Origin: Hexactinellida sp. DTS-2022
Taxonomy: Eukaryota; Porifera; Hexactinellida
Direction: 5' to 3'
Length of the DNA stretch: 64,000 nt
Assembly: GCA_028753945.1 (NCBI GenBank)
Contig: JAPNXP010000018.1
Location: 1,612,001-1,676,000, forward strand
Below the pieces are notes generated by a model, which saw only the letters and a program-made list of their open reading frames with translations, was not told the DNA's origin and made no database searches. The translations under genes were made by a program, and so were the position numbers. This document shows, piece after piece, positions 19,894-31,758 of the stretch (the stretch's first letter is position 1; the number at the start of each line of letters is the position of its first letter).

Positions 19894-21166
19894 TTATAAA
19901 GCATCCTGGTCTTCTCCCTCCACCTCTCCCTCGTACTGCATCCGAGTCTGTCTCCTCCACTCCTTAACCAGCGCCATGAAGCTGGTCATGCTCCCGAGCA
20001 GTCCCAGCACTCCGGCCGCCACCACCAATCCGTATCCGTGCGTCAGACACCCGCTCACCGCCTCGCCGTTAACGGAGAAGAACCCAGCGAAACTCGGGCT
20101 TATAATTCCGTACATAATAAGCGATACGACCAGACAAGCCGTGGAGGCGAGGCCCGAGATGCCAGAGGCGAAATAGAGCGCTTTTGACTTGCAGAGAGGA
20201 ATAACGAATATGAGAGCGGCCAGGTAGAAAATGAGACTGAGGAATATAAAGGCAGCAGAGACATTCAGCTTGGTCTTCATCTCCGAGCAGTCGAGAGAGC
20301 TGTCAGTCGCGAATGTCAGCTGTCTCAGACTCCCGATCAGCGGGCTCAACTCCAGACTGCAGTTAATGTCATTGATGTGTACGCACTCAACGACACTGCC
20401 CTCCTAACAAGCGGCATTATTAAATATTTATAATATTTAATTAAAGATGGAATATATTTCATACCATATTTAAACGGCTTATTTATATATCGGCCAAAAC
20501 TTTAAAAAAAGCCGGCTTCGCAAAAGTGATTTTTATATTTAAAAAATAAATTGTCAGTGCCTCAAAATTACAATAGTAAAGGTGTTGGCCGATATCTAAT
20601 AAATTCCTATTTTTTTAAATAATAATAAGCCAGTGATTTCAATACTGGCCCACCACGTAGCAGTCGGCACTACCTGAATGCACCGCTTGATGGGTCCCTG
20701 CGAGTACTCTATCTTGGTCTGTCCGCGAGTGAGAGAGCGCTGTGTCCATGTCTCCATGCTTATGCTGATCACCAGCACTATAAGCACTATCACGTACGTT
20801 ATGATAGCTAGCACTGGGAAGATGTTGACGTCTATAACCTTCTTCACGTTTGTCTATAATTATAAATAGATAATTCAAATTATTAATAAAATCAATTGGT
20901 TTTGGAATGAAGAACATATCAGAGATTAATAAATCCGCGATATATTCAAGTTATAAGAATGAATAGAGGAGTAACTAGTACTGATATAAATTGAATACCA
21001 TAGTGAAGCTAGATGAAGTCTTGAAAGAGAGTTTGGAGAGAGACTCCACACTCTTCTTGTAGCCCCCTTTGGATTCAGGTTTTACTTTTAAAAAGTTATC
21101 TCCACCTTTGTCATCATCATGATGGATCTCCTCGAACTTAGGAGGCTTACTCGAGTTAAGGCCCAT
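19894..21166 (-). CDS. Four-pass membrane protein with N-myristoylation signal (claudin/PMP22-like topology)
   Basis: Three exons on the minus strand: 20999-21166, 20674-20853 and 19894-20403, all phase 0 with GT-AG sites, giving 285 residues. The N-terminus MGLNSSK fits the myristoylation consensus (Gly2, Ser6), followed by about 55 hydrophilic residues. Four hydrophobic helices follow: one in exon 2 (IFPVLAIITYVIVLIVLVIS) and three in exon 3. The first external loop holds several cysteines (KRCIQ, ECVH, INCS, DCSE) and a tryptophan right after helix 1. The C-terminus is acidic. This layout fits the broad claudin/PMP22 tetraspan class, but the claudin signature W-GLW-C-C is not clearly present, so no family name is given. 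Intron 2 contains a piece of the GGCAGTGATTCCAATACTGG repeat (about 20630-20670). Confidence 0.8.
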
Positions 21167-22746
21167 TTAGAATCTAAGTACGTATACTGCAATAAAATTA
21201 TCAAAAACGATTACAATTTGCCTCATAGCAAATTTTATTTAGCAAGCACATAGCTCTACTGGTTGTAGAGACAAATAATACTCTTCATGTAATTCTGATC
21301 AATAACACGATGAGGTTCAGGCAAAATTGGTTAACATTTCATTGAGGATGGGGTTAAGTAATTCCCTAGTCTCCATAGGCGCAAGCTCAAATAATGCTTT
21401 TTTTTCAACTCAACAAACATTAGGTAAATGAATATTATCAAAAGCTATTAAGTACCTTGCTAAGTATAGTAAATAGATAAATAAATATACTCCGCTTAAT
21501 GGGGTCAAAATTTCACAGGATTCATAGGAATTACAGTTTGACTCAAAATATTTTCGGTTATTAGATTTCTCCGCATAATTAGGTCAAACTACCCTGGAAC
21601 AAAACTGACCCTATTAAGCGGAGTCAACTGTATATATAGTTAATTCAAATAATTTTGTTAGACATATTCTATACAATTGTTGTGGTTACTTTAATCATAG
21701 GTCAGGTTAAGATAATTAAACCATCAAATAGTATAATGGATTAATTAGCTATAAACAATAATAGAGTCTATTTATCACGTTGATTTGAATATCGAAACCA
21801 AAATATTGCAAAAATCAAATGATACAAATTCTAAATACTATTCTGTGTAATTGATCTTTGTGATAAAATGTCTACGTATAATTTACATACTAATAATAGT
21901 TCAATAGATTATTCTATATAGTGGAGTGAAGTGGACACTGGACAGAAGAAGAACCGGTAGCCTTTACTTGACACACCAGTGAAATCATTAGTAATAACTA
22001 GAATTATTGTAATCGATATAGGTATGCACTAAACAACTAATTAATTAATGGGATACACAATGTATAGAAATGAATCAGGATATAACTTTAAATGTTATAA
22101 CATATAATTTGTATAAAAAGTAGTCAACCGTCAAGATTTCGACCCGCCCCGAAAGGGAAGATAGTGGATATATAGAGTATATTAATATTAGTAGTATTTT
22201 AATAATACCTTGGAAGGTATGATAATTCCAAGATTCTTTCATTTGTATATGTATTCGTTTAGCCCCAATAATTTCTAAATCATCTACAATGGTGAACCAT
22301 TATCTATCCGATCCTCGACAGTGGTTAAACTTAACAAATATTGCTATTAATAACAACTAATCAATATAATTTCTGCACTTACTTATACTCTCTACTTGCC
22401 ATCCCATTACCTATTTGCCAATTCAAGCCAACTCGAGTACATTTCTAAGGCTATTAAAGTGAAATTAGATTGAAATTAAGTAGTCTCTACCTTAAAAAGT
22501 GGACAGAAGTTCCGTAGATTATCCCAAAGGTGGATTATATAGGTACTGTAATAATACCTAAGGTGAATATGAAGCCAAAGAGCATATCTTCACATATTCT
22601 CAATGAATTTGGAAGGGAAACCCTCTCAAGATTATGCTTATACTAAATATTAAATAGTACTGTTAATCAACCTAGTCAAATTAATTATAAAAATATTAAA
22701 GATTTGAATACAAACTCTGGTAAAATAGATTGCCGCAGAACATTAG
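21167..22746. other. AT-rich intergenic with one pogo-like MITE (21483-21630)
   Basis: The MITE right end reads AAGCGGAGTCAACTG before TA; its left end retains ACTCCGCTTAAT but the tip has decayed. The remainder is AT-rich with no ORF of interest. Confidence 0.6.
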
Positions 22747-24363
22747 TCACTTCAGTGAGGGACACGAAGCCACTGGATACATTCTGACATACGACTCTGT
22801 ATATCTCTCAGAGGCATTGACAGGCACTCTATCAGTGATAACAGCCGGCCTAATAGGAAATGGCGTCTCGTAGTGGTGACTGGCTATTTGGTTGTACGAA
22901 ATGCCTGCTGATTGGGACGGAGTCTGTAAGGATGCGGGATTGGAAGCGGGCGATGATTTTACAACAGGATTGTGAATATACTCATATATATTGTTGGAAG
23001 CGTAAGATTCAACAAATTGAGTCGTTGCAACTCTGTTCATATCTTGGTACAGACTGCAGTAAGAAGCGTCCAAATATTCATACAACGGCTCCTCAGGGAC
23101 CTTCGGTGTTTCTTTAAGATTCTTCAATCCTAGACTCTTGGCACTAGGAGTCGGTTTTTTCATATTCTTTCTAGCGACTGCAATAATACATACGCTGGTA
23201 ATGAGTATCAGTATTAACAGCGTAGCTATGGAGATACTAGCTCCGACTGTAATAATAATAATAAACATGTTATCCGGAATGGGACTGAAGTCAGTTGATT
23301 CACAATTAATTATACATTCCAATAATTCACACCTGTTACCATAGTACAAAGAGGGACATTCACACAATCCATTTGATGCGTTGCATTCTCCTCCGTTTAG
23401 GCAGGAGTTAATGCAGAGTTTGAGCTCGCATAGATCTCCATAGAATAATGATTGACACTGACAGGTGCCATTATCATGGCACTTTCCTCCATTCAAACAG
23501 GAAGACTCGCATTCGACATTCTGGCAAGTGTCTCCATAGAATGGATAGGAGCAACCACATGTACCATTGCTGAAGCATGAAAAACCGTTCTGACAATTCG
23601 GCAAACATTCTTTGTGTTGACATATGTCACCATAGAATGGATAGGCGCAATTACATGTACCATTGCCGAGGCATGAAAAACCATTCTGACAATTTGGTAA
23701 ACATTCTTTGTGTTGACAAGTGTCTCCATAGTAACCAGACTGACATTGGCAGCTCCCGTCCTCTAAGCAAGAGCCTCCATTAGAGCAGAGAGTGGAACAG
23801 TACATGCTCTCACAATATTCTCCGTAGAAAGGATCAGGACACTGACACCTGCCCAAATCGCAGAACCCTCCGTTCTGACAGGTGCTGCTACAAAGACACA
23901 TTCCTTTCTCCGAGTTACAGTGCCCAGGGTTGTTGCAATCGCTGTCCTCAGCACAGTACAGACAGGATATGCCGTGCAAGTAGCGACAGGAATCATACGT
24001 AGTACTGAACTCGCAGTCGATAATGGACTTATCTTGTGATTTATTGCAGGTTACATTGCTCAGTTTTACTTCAGAAGAAGTTTTTAATTCGCTGATAGAT
24101 CCGAGACTCATTTCGCTGAAGAGCTTGAGGCCCCTGGACCTGCACCATACGTACGCGTTGTCATACGCCCAAGCAGTCCCATTCAGCAATTCACCACATA
24201 TAAATACCCATTCCAGATTCCCTTCATTGTTCTGATAACAAACTTGAATGTAGCTATTACCATCTGCTCCATTATTAATCCTAACTTTTCCCGAAATGCT
24301 ACAATTATTAGCCAAGATGACTGCCAGAAATGGAACAAGTAACAAGACTCGGAAATAATACAT
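22747..24363 (-). CDS. Single-pass receptor with SRCR-like and six EGF repeats, tyrosine-rich tail
   Basis: One exon, 538 residues. Signal peptide 1-19. Residues 21-137 carry the cysteine and VWCRSRGL / VTCNKS / IIDCEF pattern of a divergent SRCR domain. Six EGF repeats follow at about 157-184, 189-216, 221-248, 253-280, 285-312 and 317-345, with the CxNGGxC and YYGxxC cores. Repeats 3 and 4 are almost identical (CLPNCQNGFSC in both), a recent 96-base tandem duplication. A transmembrane helix at 366-395 precedes a basic stop and a tail with many tyrosines: YEYL, YCSL, YQDM, YEYI, YNQI, YETP, YVRM. YxxM and YxxL motifs suggest SH2-protein docking after phosphorylation (inference). Plausible role: cell-surface recognition or phagocytic receptor. 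No orthologue is claimed. Confidence 0.85.
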   Translation of the reverse strand: MYYFRVLLLVPFLAVILANNCSISGKVRINNGADGNSYIQVCYQNNEGNLEWVFICGELLNGTAWAYDNAYVWCRSRGLKLFSEMSLGSISELKTSSEVKLSNVTCNKSQDKSIIDCEFSTTYDSCRYLHGISCLYCAEDSDCNNPGHCNSEKGMCLCSSTCQNGGFCDLGRCQCPDPFYGEYCESMYCSTLCSNGGSCLEDGSCQCQSGYYGDTCQHKECLPNCQNGFSCLGNGTCNCAYPFYGDICQHKECLPNCQNGFSCFSNGTCGCSYPFYGDTCQNVECESSCLNGGKCHDNGTCQCQSLFYGDLCELKLCINSCLNGGECNASNGLCECPSLYYGNRCELLECIINCESTDFSPIPDNMFIIIITVGASISIATLLILILITSVCIIAVARKNMKKPTPSAKSLGLKNLKETPKVPEEPLYEYLDASYCSLYQDMNRVATTQFVESYASNNIYEYIHNPVVKSSPASNPASLQTPSQSAGISYNQIASHHYETPFPIRPAVITDRVPVNASERYTESYVRMYPVASCPSLK

Positions 24364-24929
24364 TTCAGTATATATTAAATTATTTTAAGTTTAAAATTTA
24401 TGTTTGTATGTCAAACGCACAAGAAATTATAAAAAAACTTTAGGATAGTAAGGCCTATCCAGTATAAATAGCTGTAAACGGACGTTATACGTTATAGCGT
24501 TAGAAGCCACCAGGCAACTAACGCATTAAGCCACCATGTGACTGGCAATACTGACTGGGATGCGCTACAAGTTATCTAAGTTACGTTCATTGGCTTCAGA
24601 GAGCCACCAATCTGGTTGAATTCTTCCGACAGAACTTTGTCACCTCAAACCAGAAATTCAGTGTATGTAATTGATTCTGAATAAAGCTTCAAGTTTAAAT
24701 CATGAATCTAATTTGATGAATCATGAATTATTTAAATTTTACTATGAATTGACTAGCAGCAGGCACTATGTAGATGTAATCTATTATGGTGATACGAGTG
24801 TCTTATTCCATAGAAAGTAATTATACATTATTTTCCATACCAGTTTTAAATACGTACTTTGCAAATACATTTCGAGAGTACGAATGTTTTAAGTGGAAGT
24901 GACATACAGAGGATAAAGGCTCGTATATA
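24364..24929. other. Upstream of the SRCR/EGF gene; no further gene
   Basis: AT-rich. I see no coding exon or well-bounded element here. Confidence 0.5.
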
Positions 24930-25116
24930 CAGTAGAGCCTCTGAACAACGGACACCTTGGGACCGGAACCGTTGTCCGTTATTTAGAGGTTGTCCGCTAT
25001 TTAGAGGTTGCTTTTCTATTAAACATATGCTAAATAAATAAATCCGTGCCACGAGGGTTGTCCGTTATTTAGAGGTTGTCCGCTATTTGGAGTGTCCGTT
25101 ATGGGAGGCTCCACTG
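24930..25116. mobile_element. Pogo-like MITE (CAGTAGAGCCTC ends)
   Basis: CAGTAGAGCCTC at the left and GGAGGCTCCACTG at the right, each next to TA. Inside, GTTGTCCGTTATTTAGAG and close variants repeat three times. Confidence 0.8.
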
Positions 25117-26061
25117 TATTAGTAATATATATTATAAAAGGCTTAGAACTAGAGCAGAACCTTGTTAGTAAAATTGCGGTCCCCTTATCTGTTAGTATTA
25201 ATCAATATTATTTGAATTGAAAAGACTTTGAAGGTTACTGAAATAGTGTTCGTACTAACGAGATTCTACGGTAAAATTACGATTTTGGATTACATATAAT
25301 GGGAGGATATTTTTTCCAACAGTTTTAAAATTTATTAAAAGTGGTAAATATTCTTCGATCATATTTGTGAAGTACATACAGTAATGTAACGATTCGAATA
25401 GCACTTGCATACATAGAATATAATTATTTTATTAATAAGAAACTCAAACCATTATTCTGTAGCTGTCTATCATCAATGAAACCACCAAAAAATATTTTTT
25501 TAAAGTATAAAAATGATCTAACTTCAGATTAAGATAGCATGCCATATAAGTATATAGTTCAAACGAGCTGAATGACCTAAGTATACAGAAATAAAACAAA
25601 TGATAATGGCAATATTTGAGTCCAACTTTTTACAAATTATTTTAAAGATACTAATTGATTCAAAGTAATTTAGTTAATTAAATAATTAAATGTAATTAAA
25701 TCTCGATCCAAATCAAGCTTTCTCGTAAAATTGATACATGCAAGCTCTTACTCTCGCTTTATTCATCAACATATGTTCTTATTCTCAGTTAACTTGGGAA
25801 CATACAATTCGTGACCAAGAAATTTGCAAACGTACATGTTTCAGATGCGAATAAGTACGTAAATAATATTCAAGTCTGTGTCGCTTATGGGGAAATTAAG
25901 TTCCAAGTTCTGTTAACATAATGCAAATCTCATAGACTATTAGCCATCAAACTCAATTAGTAATAATTTCTTTGGTTAAGCGAGAAATATATTCTCATTA
26001 GCAACAAATTTTTAAGTTTCTTTATAATACAATGAGTGAAATACATTGTATTAGTTTAATA
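25117..26061. other. Gene-free AT-rich stretch
   Basis: No ORF, repeat pair or RNA gene could be supported. Confidence 0.5.
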
Positions 26062-26210
26062 CAGGGTCGAAGTCACCAAAGTAAAAGTGGTCCGGTTATG
26101 CCGGGCTGGATACAGTACCAAACTGACCGAGTGGTGCCATATTGGGAAAATTCATCAACCAAAGTGGTTAGGTTGAAACCGGATCAACCTGACCTGTGGC
26201 CACGGCCCTG
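26062..26210. mobile_element. 149-base MITE with 5-base target duplication (TAATA)
   Basis: Ends CAGGGTCGAAGTCAC and GTGGCCACGGCCCTG, with TAATA at 26057-26061 and 26211-26215. Interior GGTCCGG and GGTTGAAACC words and the length match the element at 4074, which has AGATG. The pair defines a family. Confidence 0.75.
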
Positions 26211-26345
26211 TAATATGTATTCAAGAGATATTAATGGTCTGAATTTAAAACGACTGAGTTTTGGGGTCTACTGTACATAACATATAAATTATAACAGTAA
26301 AAAGATCTACAAACAGTATACAATAGACTGAATAGAGTAATAATT

Positions 26346-26795
26346 TATATTATTAAAACTCGATTGTTGTGTGTTTGTTTGTTTGTTTGTCCGGATTGTA
26401 TTAAAGTGGTGGGGGAATAGAAACCGCATTTATAATTGAGATAGAGACTAAGTTCCAAATGTTAGAATAGGTAAGGTAAACAAGTATGCTGATTTCGAAA
26501 TTCGCATTTCTAAATTTCTAATATGAATATTTGTTGTTGCTGTTGTTGTTTACACAAATAGGTAATAAATTAATGAAAATTCAAAATGAACCTAGAAGTT
26601 AACTTTCAACCGGTATTAAAGGTAAACAAGTTATAAGTATTGAAATGGTAGTTAAGGTGTACTATATAACTACAACAAATTTACTAGCTATATAATAAAT
26701 GGTTTAGTGAGGAGTAAGGCCGCGTAACGGCCGTCAACTTGAGGTGCGTTGCACCGATCCTTCGAAAACCGACCGAGACCGAAGGGCTCGTATTT
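26346..26795 (+). mobile_element. Helitron-like non-autonomous element (tentative)
   Basis: The left part (TATTATTAAAACTCGATTG, then TTTGTTTGTCCGGATT and TTAAAGTGGTGG) recurs inverted at 35430-35574 over about 120 bases. The right part (AAGGCCGCG..., GACCGAGACCGAAGGG) recurs at 36622-36742. Unpaired ends with no terminal inverted repeat and short GC hairpins near the right end suggest a Helitron, but a clean CTRR end is not visible. Confidence 0.4.
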
Positions 26796-26837
26796 AATAT
26801 ATAAAAATAAAGGAATTGATTTAAATGTTAACCACTT

Positions 26838-27990
26838 TTATTTAATAGAAAACACATTACATGTGTAAACAAATAAAAACTCTGTGCAAACTAATATGCA
26901 TTGTCCATTAATTGGCGGAAATAGCTCGATGTTAAATTTTGCTAAGTTCCCTTTCCCTGTACAGCGATTATAGAATACATTAAATACGTAGAAAAGGAAC
27001 AAGAAGAGAGACGGAATAAGCAAAAACAAACCATACAAAAATGCAAGTGTCAGTGCAACCCATTTTTGTATAGCATCAAAGTGAGGTGATATTACATCAG
27101 GAAAATTAATTTTCAGATAGATTCCATATACTTTCTCTAAGAAAGGGCTTGAGAACCCAATTATGTGAAGGAAATAAGTAATTGATAAAACCGCCAGACA
27201 AAGAACTAATAAGAAAAACCCAAAAATAAAAATACCCATACACAGCTTGTATTGCTTAAGAGATGTGATAGGTTCTTATATTGAGTTGGATTCCATTCAA
27301 ACAAATAAATCTCCTTCATTTTCGACCGAATAACGCTACACATCTTCCTGCTGCTAACAATGAGATTCCACCAGTTAAGGAATAACAATACTGTCATTAG
27401 TGGTGCTAAAAATAACAGAAGTTTCGGTATAATACATATGGCTTGTATTGAGTATTGGAAAATCCACCAAATTATGTATTTATAGATAACTTTTCGAGGA
27501 AGCAAGTACCCGAAATACGCATAGCTAAATATGAATTCAAAAATGAAATTATCATTAACTGGGTGATGATCAACATGCCGATCGTTATCAACAAGAATGT
27601 ATTAGCCGGATAGATATAGGAGAAAGCGAATAGGTGATTAAAGGAGCCACAATCAGGAAATTGTTCATAAAACTCCTGTAGGTATTTAGAATTATGGTAC
27701 ATGTGAATATTCATTTGAGGGAGCACAAGTGTCAGGCAGAAATAAATGACTATCTCCAACAAAACCAGTATTAGCAGGAAAATATCCCTGTTTCTAACAG
27801 TTTCCAAAGCATAAATAATTTTCGAACGAAGATGGGAGTCACCGACATACTCCTTGAGATAGTGTTTGTACTTTTTCAAAGTTAAATTCAACCTATAAAT
27901 TATCACTGTCAACCAAAAGGTTGAAAGAAGGACGCTCAAAACGCCAATGATGAATCCGAATACAAATTCTATAAAATTTTCCGTATCCAT
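26838..27990 (-). pseudogene. Seven-pass membrane protein, frame broken twice (or two tiny introns)
   Basis: Three overlapping minus-strand frames (27990 to 27472, 27505 to 27206, 27239 to 26838) together encode seven hydrophobic helices: three in the first, two in the second, two in the third. Frame changes occur in T-rich runs near 27510-27545 and 27210-27235. Each gap could alternatively be a 35- or 38-base GT-AG intron (for example donor GTTAAT with acceptor ATTTAG), but the smallest secure intron in this window is 49 bases, so indels are more likely. No family motif was recognised; it could be an orphan chemoreceptor-like protein. Total if continuous: about 360 residues. Confidence 0.55.
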
Positions 27991-29065
27991 GTTGTATTCA
28001 GGTTTTTTATTAACTATTTTTAAAAATCATTTAAGTAGAAAAATCAAACAGTACAGCATATGCAATAGCTATTGGCTATTGCATAATGAACTAATGTGTA
28101 ATAAGCAGGAAAATGCTTAGTTGCAGGTAAATTGTAGAATTAAATCGATATTACAGTTTGAAAAACAATTTTGGTAAGGGATAATTACGGCCACGGGTAT
28201 TCACTAATACCAATTGTAAATATACATTTTGAGATATTATACAACACGGAGGGATAAATAAATTTAAATGTAAGTCTTTATATCTTGAATTTTCCTCCAC
28301 ATATTGTGTCAAATGAAAAAATATTTTGCTGTATAAAGCTTCTTTGTACTATTATCTAAAACAATATGCAGTATACTCCGCTTAATTGGGACACCGGTTA
28401 ATGGGGACAACTCTACGAGAACCAAATCCTTTCAATAGAAGCTAATACAACAAAGGGACAAACTCAACAACTTGGATTCAAATTGGTACTCGCTCAATAG
28501 AAAAATCTTATTGATCAAAACAAATTCCAATAATATTTATCAATTCTAGTAAAGGTATAACAAAATATCTAAATAGGGACTGTTTTCTTTTTGACTTTAG
28601 TAAATCGAAATTTATCAGAGATTATGCCAGACAAATTTACCAGAGATTATTCATACTATGGGTGTGAGTAGCATCAAGGGATTGTTATAACAGGTTTAAT
28701 ACTAAAATTGTATTAAATCGATACTAGATCGCTACTTTACAGAAATTTTTCGGATAATTGGGATCTCCGCTTAATTGGGACAAGAGGGCTGAAACAAACG
28801 TGTCCCAATCAAGCAGAGTAGACTGTAAATCCATAAATATTCCCGGATTTCAAAATTGTAGATTTTTGTATCTTAACGGTATCCCGACAGCTTTGAAAGT
28901 AAATTTCAGGTCAGCTATGTTAACTAGAGGCAAAACAATGTTTGAGTTAAATTTAAACTCAGCAAAATTGAATCAAAACATTGACATCAAGGTAGTTACG
29001 ATTTGGCTGAAATCTTACAGTTCTTGCGACAGACTGTAACTGACCAGAATATATTTAAGTGTAGC
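27991..29065. other. Intergenic with a pogo-like element (28369-28825)
   Basis: The element begins CAGTATACTCCGCTTAATTG and ends AGAGTAGACTG before TA; an internal block repeats the terminal TCCGCTTAATTGGGACA. It is a longer member (457 bases) of the same family as 21483-21630 and 6248. The flanks hold no gene. Confidence 0.6.
28369..28825. mobile_element. Pogo-like MITE, CTCCGCTTAAT family
   Basis: Terminal inverted words around CTCCGCTTAATTGGGACA; right flank TA. Its centre is AT-rich; short ORFs within are incidental. Confidence 0.7.
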
Positions 29066-29897
29066 TTATAGAGCGTCTCTGGTATCTCCCACAGTGGCTA
29101 CAGCCTCTGCAAGCTGGTCCTCCTGTCCCTTGAGGCGGTCACGGATGAGATGCACAATTGCTTTCTGTGTGCGTCTCTCCAGCTTATCCATCTTCCTGCT
29201 GACATCTCTCTTCAGGTCCCAGTCTGTCTTCTTGGGCGCTAGCGAGCTCAGGTCCACCCCCTTAATTGGATCGTACACCGCACCCTTTGCGAGCGTTGCT
29301 TTCACCTAACAATATTGTATATTGTTAATATGAGTATTGAGAAATAAGAGTAACTGTAATTATAAAAATATTGAGATTAAGAAAATTGTTATTTTTGTAT
29401 TATAAAACTTGAGCTTGTACAGTGGATGCCGGTTATAAGAACATCGTCGGAAACTGCATATAATGTGCTTATAACCGACATGTTCTTATAACCGGCATAA
29501 ATTATATAGAGGTTTATGGCAACCGCTTTCCAGTAGAATGTTATATCCAGCATGTTCTTACATCCGGTTTCAACTGTACATATTTACCGTACGAGTAGAA
29601 ATAATGAATTGATACACCGGTAAACAAGTGTACCTGTTCATCGAACCTCTCGGGTCTCCCTTCCGGAGCGGCGAGTTCCTTCAGCAGCTGATCAGTCGGT
29701 TTGTAGTTTCTGAACACGATGTGTGGTCTCTCTTCCCGAGAGGGGGAGGGGCCTCGCGCCCTCTTGGCGCTGCCTTCTGTCTCGCCGTCCGAATCTCCTT
29801 CTGGGGAGTTATGTCCCGGCCTGTACTTGTTTCTGAGTGCTTGGAGCTTTTGCTTTCTCTCGAGAGCTGTTTCCTGCATGCTGCCTGAGGGGTCCAT
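29066..29897 (-). CDS. CCDC12: CCDC12 (cwf18 family) spliceosome-associated protein
   Basis: Two exons, 29634-29897 and 29066-29305, phase 0, GTACAC donor and TTGTTAG acceptor, give 167 residues (human CCDC12 is 166). The N-terminal ALERKQKLQALRNKY and the mid-region block FRNYKP match the family; the junction reads RFDEQ then VKATLAKG. The C-terminal half has the diagnostic VDLSSLAPKKTDWDLKRDV, then a helical KMDKLERRTQKAIVHLIRDR and LKGQED. The yeast counterpart cwf18 belongs to the Prp19/NineTeen-associated spliceosome. The protein is mostly helical and nuclear by family. The intron contains a MITE at 29420-29576. Confidence 0.93.
29420..29576. mobile_element. Pogo-like MITE in the CCDC12 intron
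   Basis: CAGTGGATGCCGGTTATAAG at the left and a related inverted right end (CCGGTTTCAACTG), TA on both sides. Internal ACATGTTCTTATAACCGG words make it nearly palindromic. Confidence 0.75.
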
Positions 29898-30276
29898 CCT
29901 ACAAAGGTAATACTACCCAAGGAATTATCCAGGAGCACGAGACGCTCCTTTGGAGAATGATTTTTAATCATTTTTGGGAAAATTTTCATTAGGAGCGCGA
30001 AAATTTGGAATCCCTTCCTATACCGTAACATAAATTTGTGATTTAGGCGTATGGAAATTGGATGAGAACAGGATTAGGAGCGTATTTACAAATGGCTGTA
30101 TAATACACTGCTACTACCTATACCAGCATGCAATGGATGCATGTACTTAAACAGTTGAGTGAAGTATTAATTAAGTGTCGAAATGAACCGAGCGATATCA
30201 TTTCATAATAAACAATAACTCAACATATAACCCGTCTCTGCCATGCAATTAATAGAGTTAACCAAGGTCCTGTGTC

Positions 30277-31758
30277 TCATTTCTTGTGCTCCTCCTTGGC
30301 CTGGCACAGCACGCATATCCAGACCCCCTCGGGAGGGCTGTTCATTGGCGGCGCGAGGCAGTACATGTGGTAGCCTCTGTCGCAGTAGTCGCAGAACAGC
30401 AGCATATCGTCGTTATCAGCGCGGCCGCACATTATGCATTCTTTGCATTCCAAACACTGCCAGCGGTAGGTCTGCACATTCATAGCTATTTTGGGACCGA
30501 AACTGAGACAGGAGGCATGAGCTGATCGCCCGCAGTCCGCGCATGACACCTGTCAGAGCTGGCATTAACCGCAGCCTCGGGAGAGCAGTGGGGACTTACT
30601 AGTTTATCTGGCTTCCTAGAAGCAGACTCCGGACAGAAGTCGCACTGCTGGCTGGCTTTAACCTTGACCTCCTTGCTGGAGCTCTTGCTAGCCTTGGCCT
30701 CCGTGTCTCTGAGCACCTTGGGGTCCAGTTTGGCCGAGCTGACCAGACTCAGGTCAGAGGTGGACTGCCCGGGGTGTTCCTTGATGTAGTGCGTCTTGAG
30801 GGAGGTTGGGTTCTTGAAGTATTTGCCGCAGTAGATGCACTTGCACTTCCTGCCCATCCCTCCTCTGGCCAGCCCGCCCCGCCCCGGCAGGGCCACGCCC
30901 CGCGGACGCCTCGAGTCCTCCTCGGAGCTGGGCTCTTCCGAGTCCAGGGAATCCTCCGGGTCGCTGAGCTCAGACATGTCTCGGCTGGCTGCGGAGTACG
31001 GGTAATTAGTATTAATGGACCAGGGATAAGAATAACGAATTACAGAATAACCCCTTCAAAGTTCGGGAGATTTCAGATTGTCCTCAGAAGTACAAGGGCC
31101 GTCAAACGTTACTAAACGCAAAATTCCCGAATTTTTTTTGAATTTTTTAAAACTATTTGTAATACAAAAATGCTGGCTGTCACACACTGTTTAACACCCC
31201 TTGGAAGGCCCCCAACAGGTTAACATACCATCTAACATTTTCCGTTTCCCCGACTCCGCAGCCTTCCTACTCAGCCCTGCGTGTCCGGGGCCCCGCCCGG
31301 AGTAGGGACTCCCAGTGCCGAAAGGCGGTTCTGAGTGCTTGGAGGCGGTGGCTAGGTTGTAGCCGTGAGAGACGGCCTTGTCAACACTGTGTGTCTCGGG
31401 GCGAGATAAGTCCAGTTTTCTCTTCTTCCTGTGTCCTATGTCCAGAATGGTAGTCACTGGGTATTCCACCATCCAATCCCTCGGCTTGTAGCTGTAGACC
31501 TGTCCGGGCCTAAACCCGGGCATCCTCTCGTGTTTGGATCTGGATAAGTGGTCGGTTGGAAACTATAATGGGTAATGTAGTGACGTCATAACATATAATA
31601 CAGTTAAACATACTCACCATTGCGATTCCCGTCTGTCCGTCTACATACGGGTTTCCAGCTGCTCTCTCGACTGAGAGACGCCTGTTGAAGTGAGACACGG
31701 CCTCGATCAGATCCTGGTAGCCCCTAGGTCTCTTCCAGTCCACCTCTTCCGTGTCCAT
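30277..31758 (-). CDS. DPF: DPF/d4 (Requiem-type) double PHD finger protein, BAF45 subunit
   Basis: Four exons (31618-31758, 31229-31562, 30600-30988, 30277-30549), all GT-AG, in phase, 378 residues (human DPF2 391). The N-terminal Requiem domain is in exons 1-2 ([40 protein letters not shown]). A single Kruppel-type C2H2 finger lies at 209-230 (CIYCGKYF...THYIKEH). Two tandem PHD fingers close the protein, from CDFC at 274 through [42 protein letters not shown] and [14 protein letters not shown] proteins are the BAF45 subunits of SWI/SNF complexes and read acylated histone H3 tails with the double PHD. Introns are 55, 240 and 50 bases. It lies 379 bases downstream of the CCDC12 start on the same strand. 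Confidence 0.95.

Noticed and set aside
26838..27505. Three separate small membrane-protein genes
   Set aside because: The frames overlap by about 30 bases each and together give one seven-helix protein; separate starts have no support.
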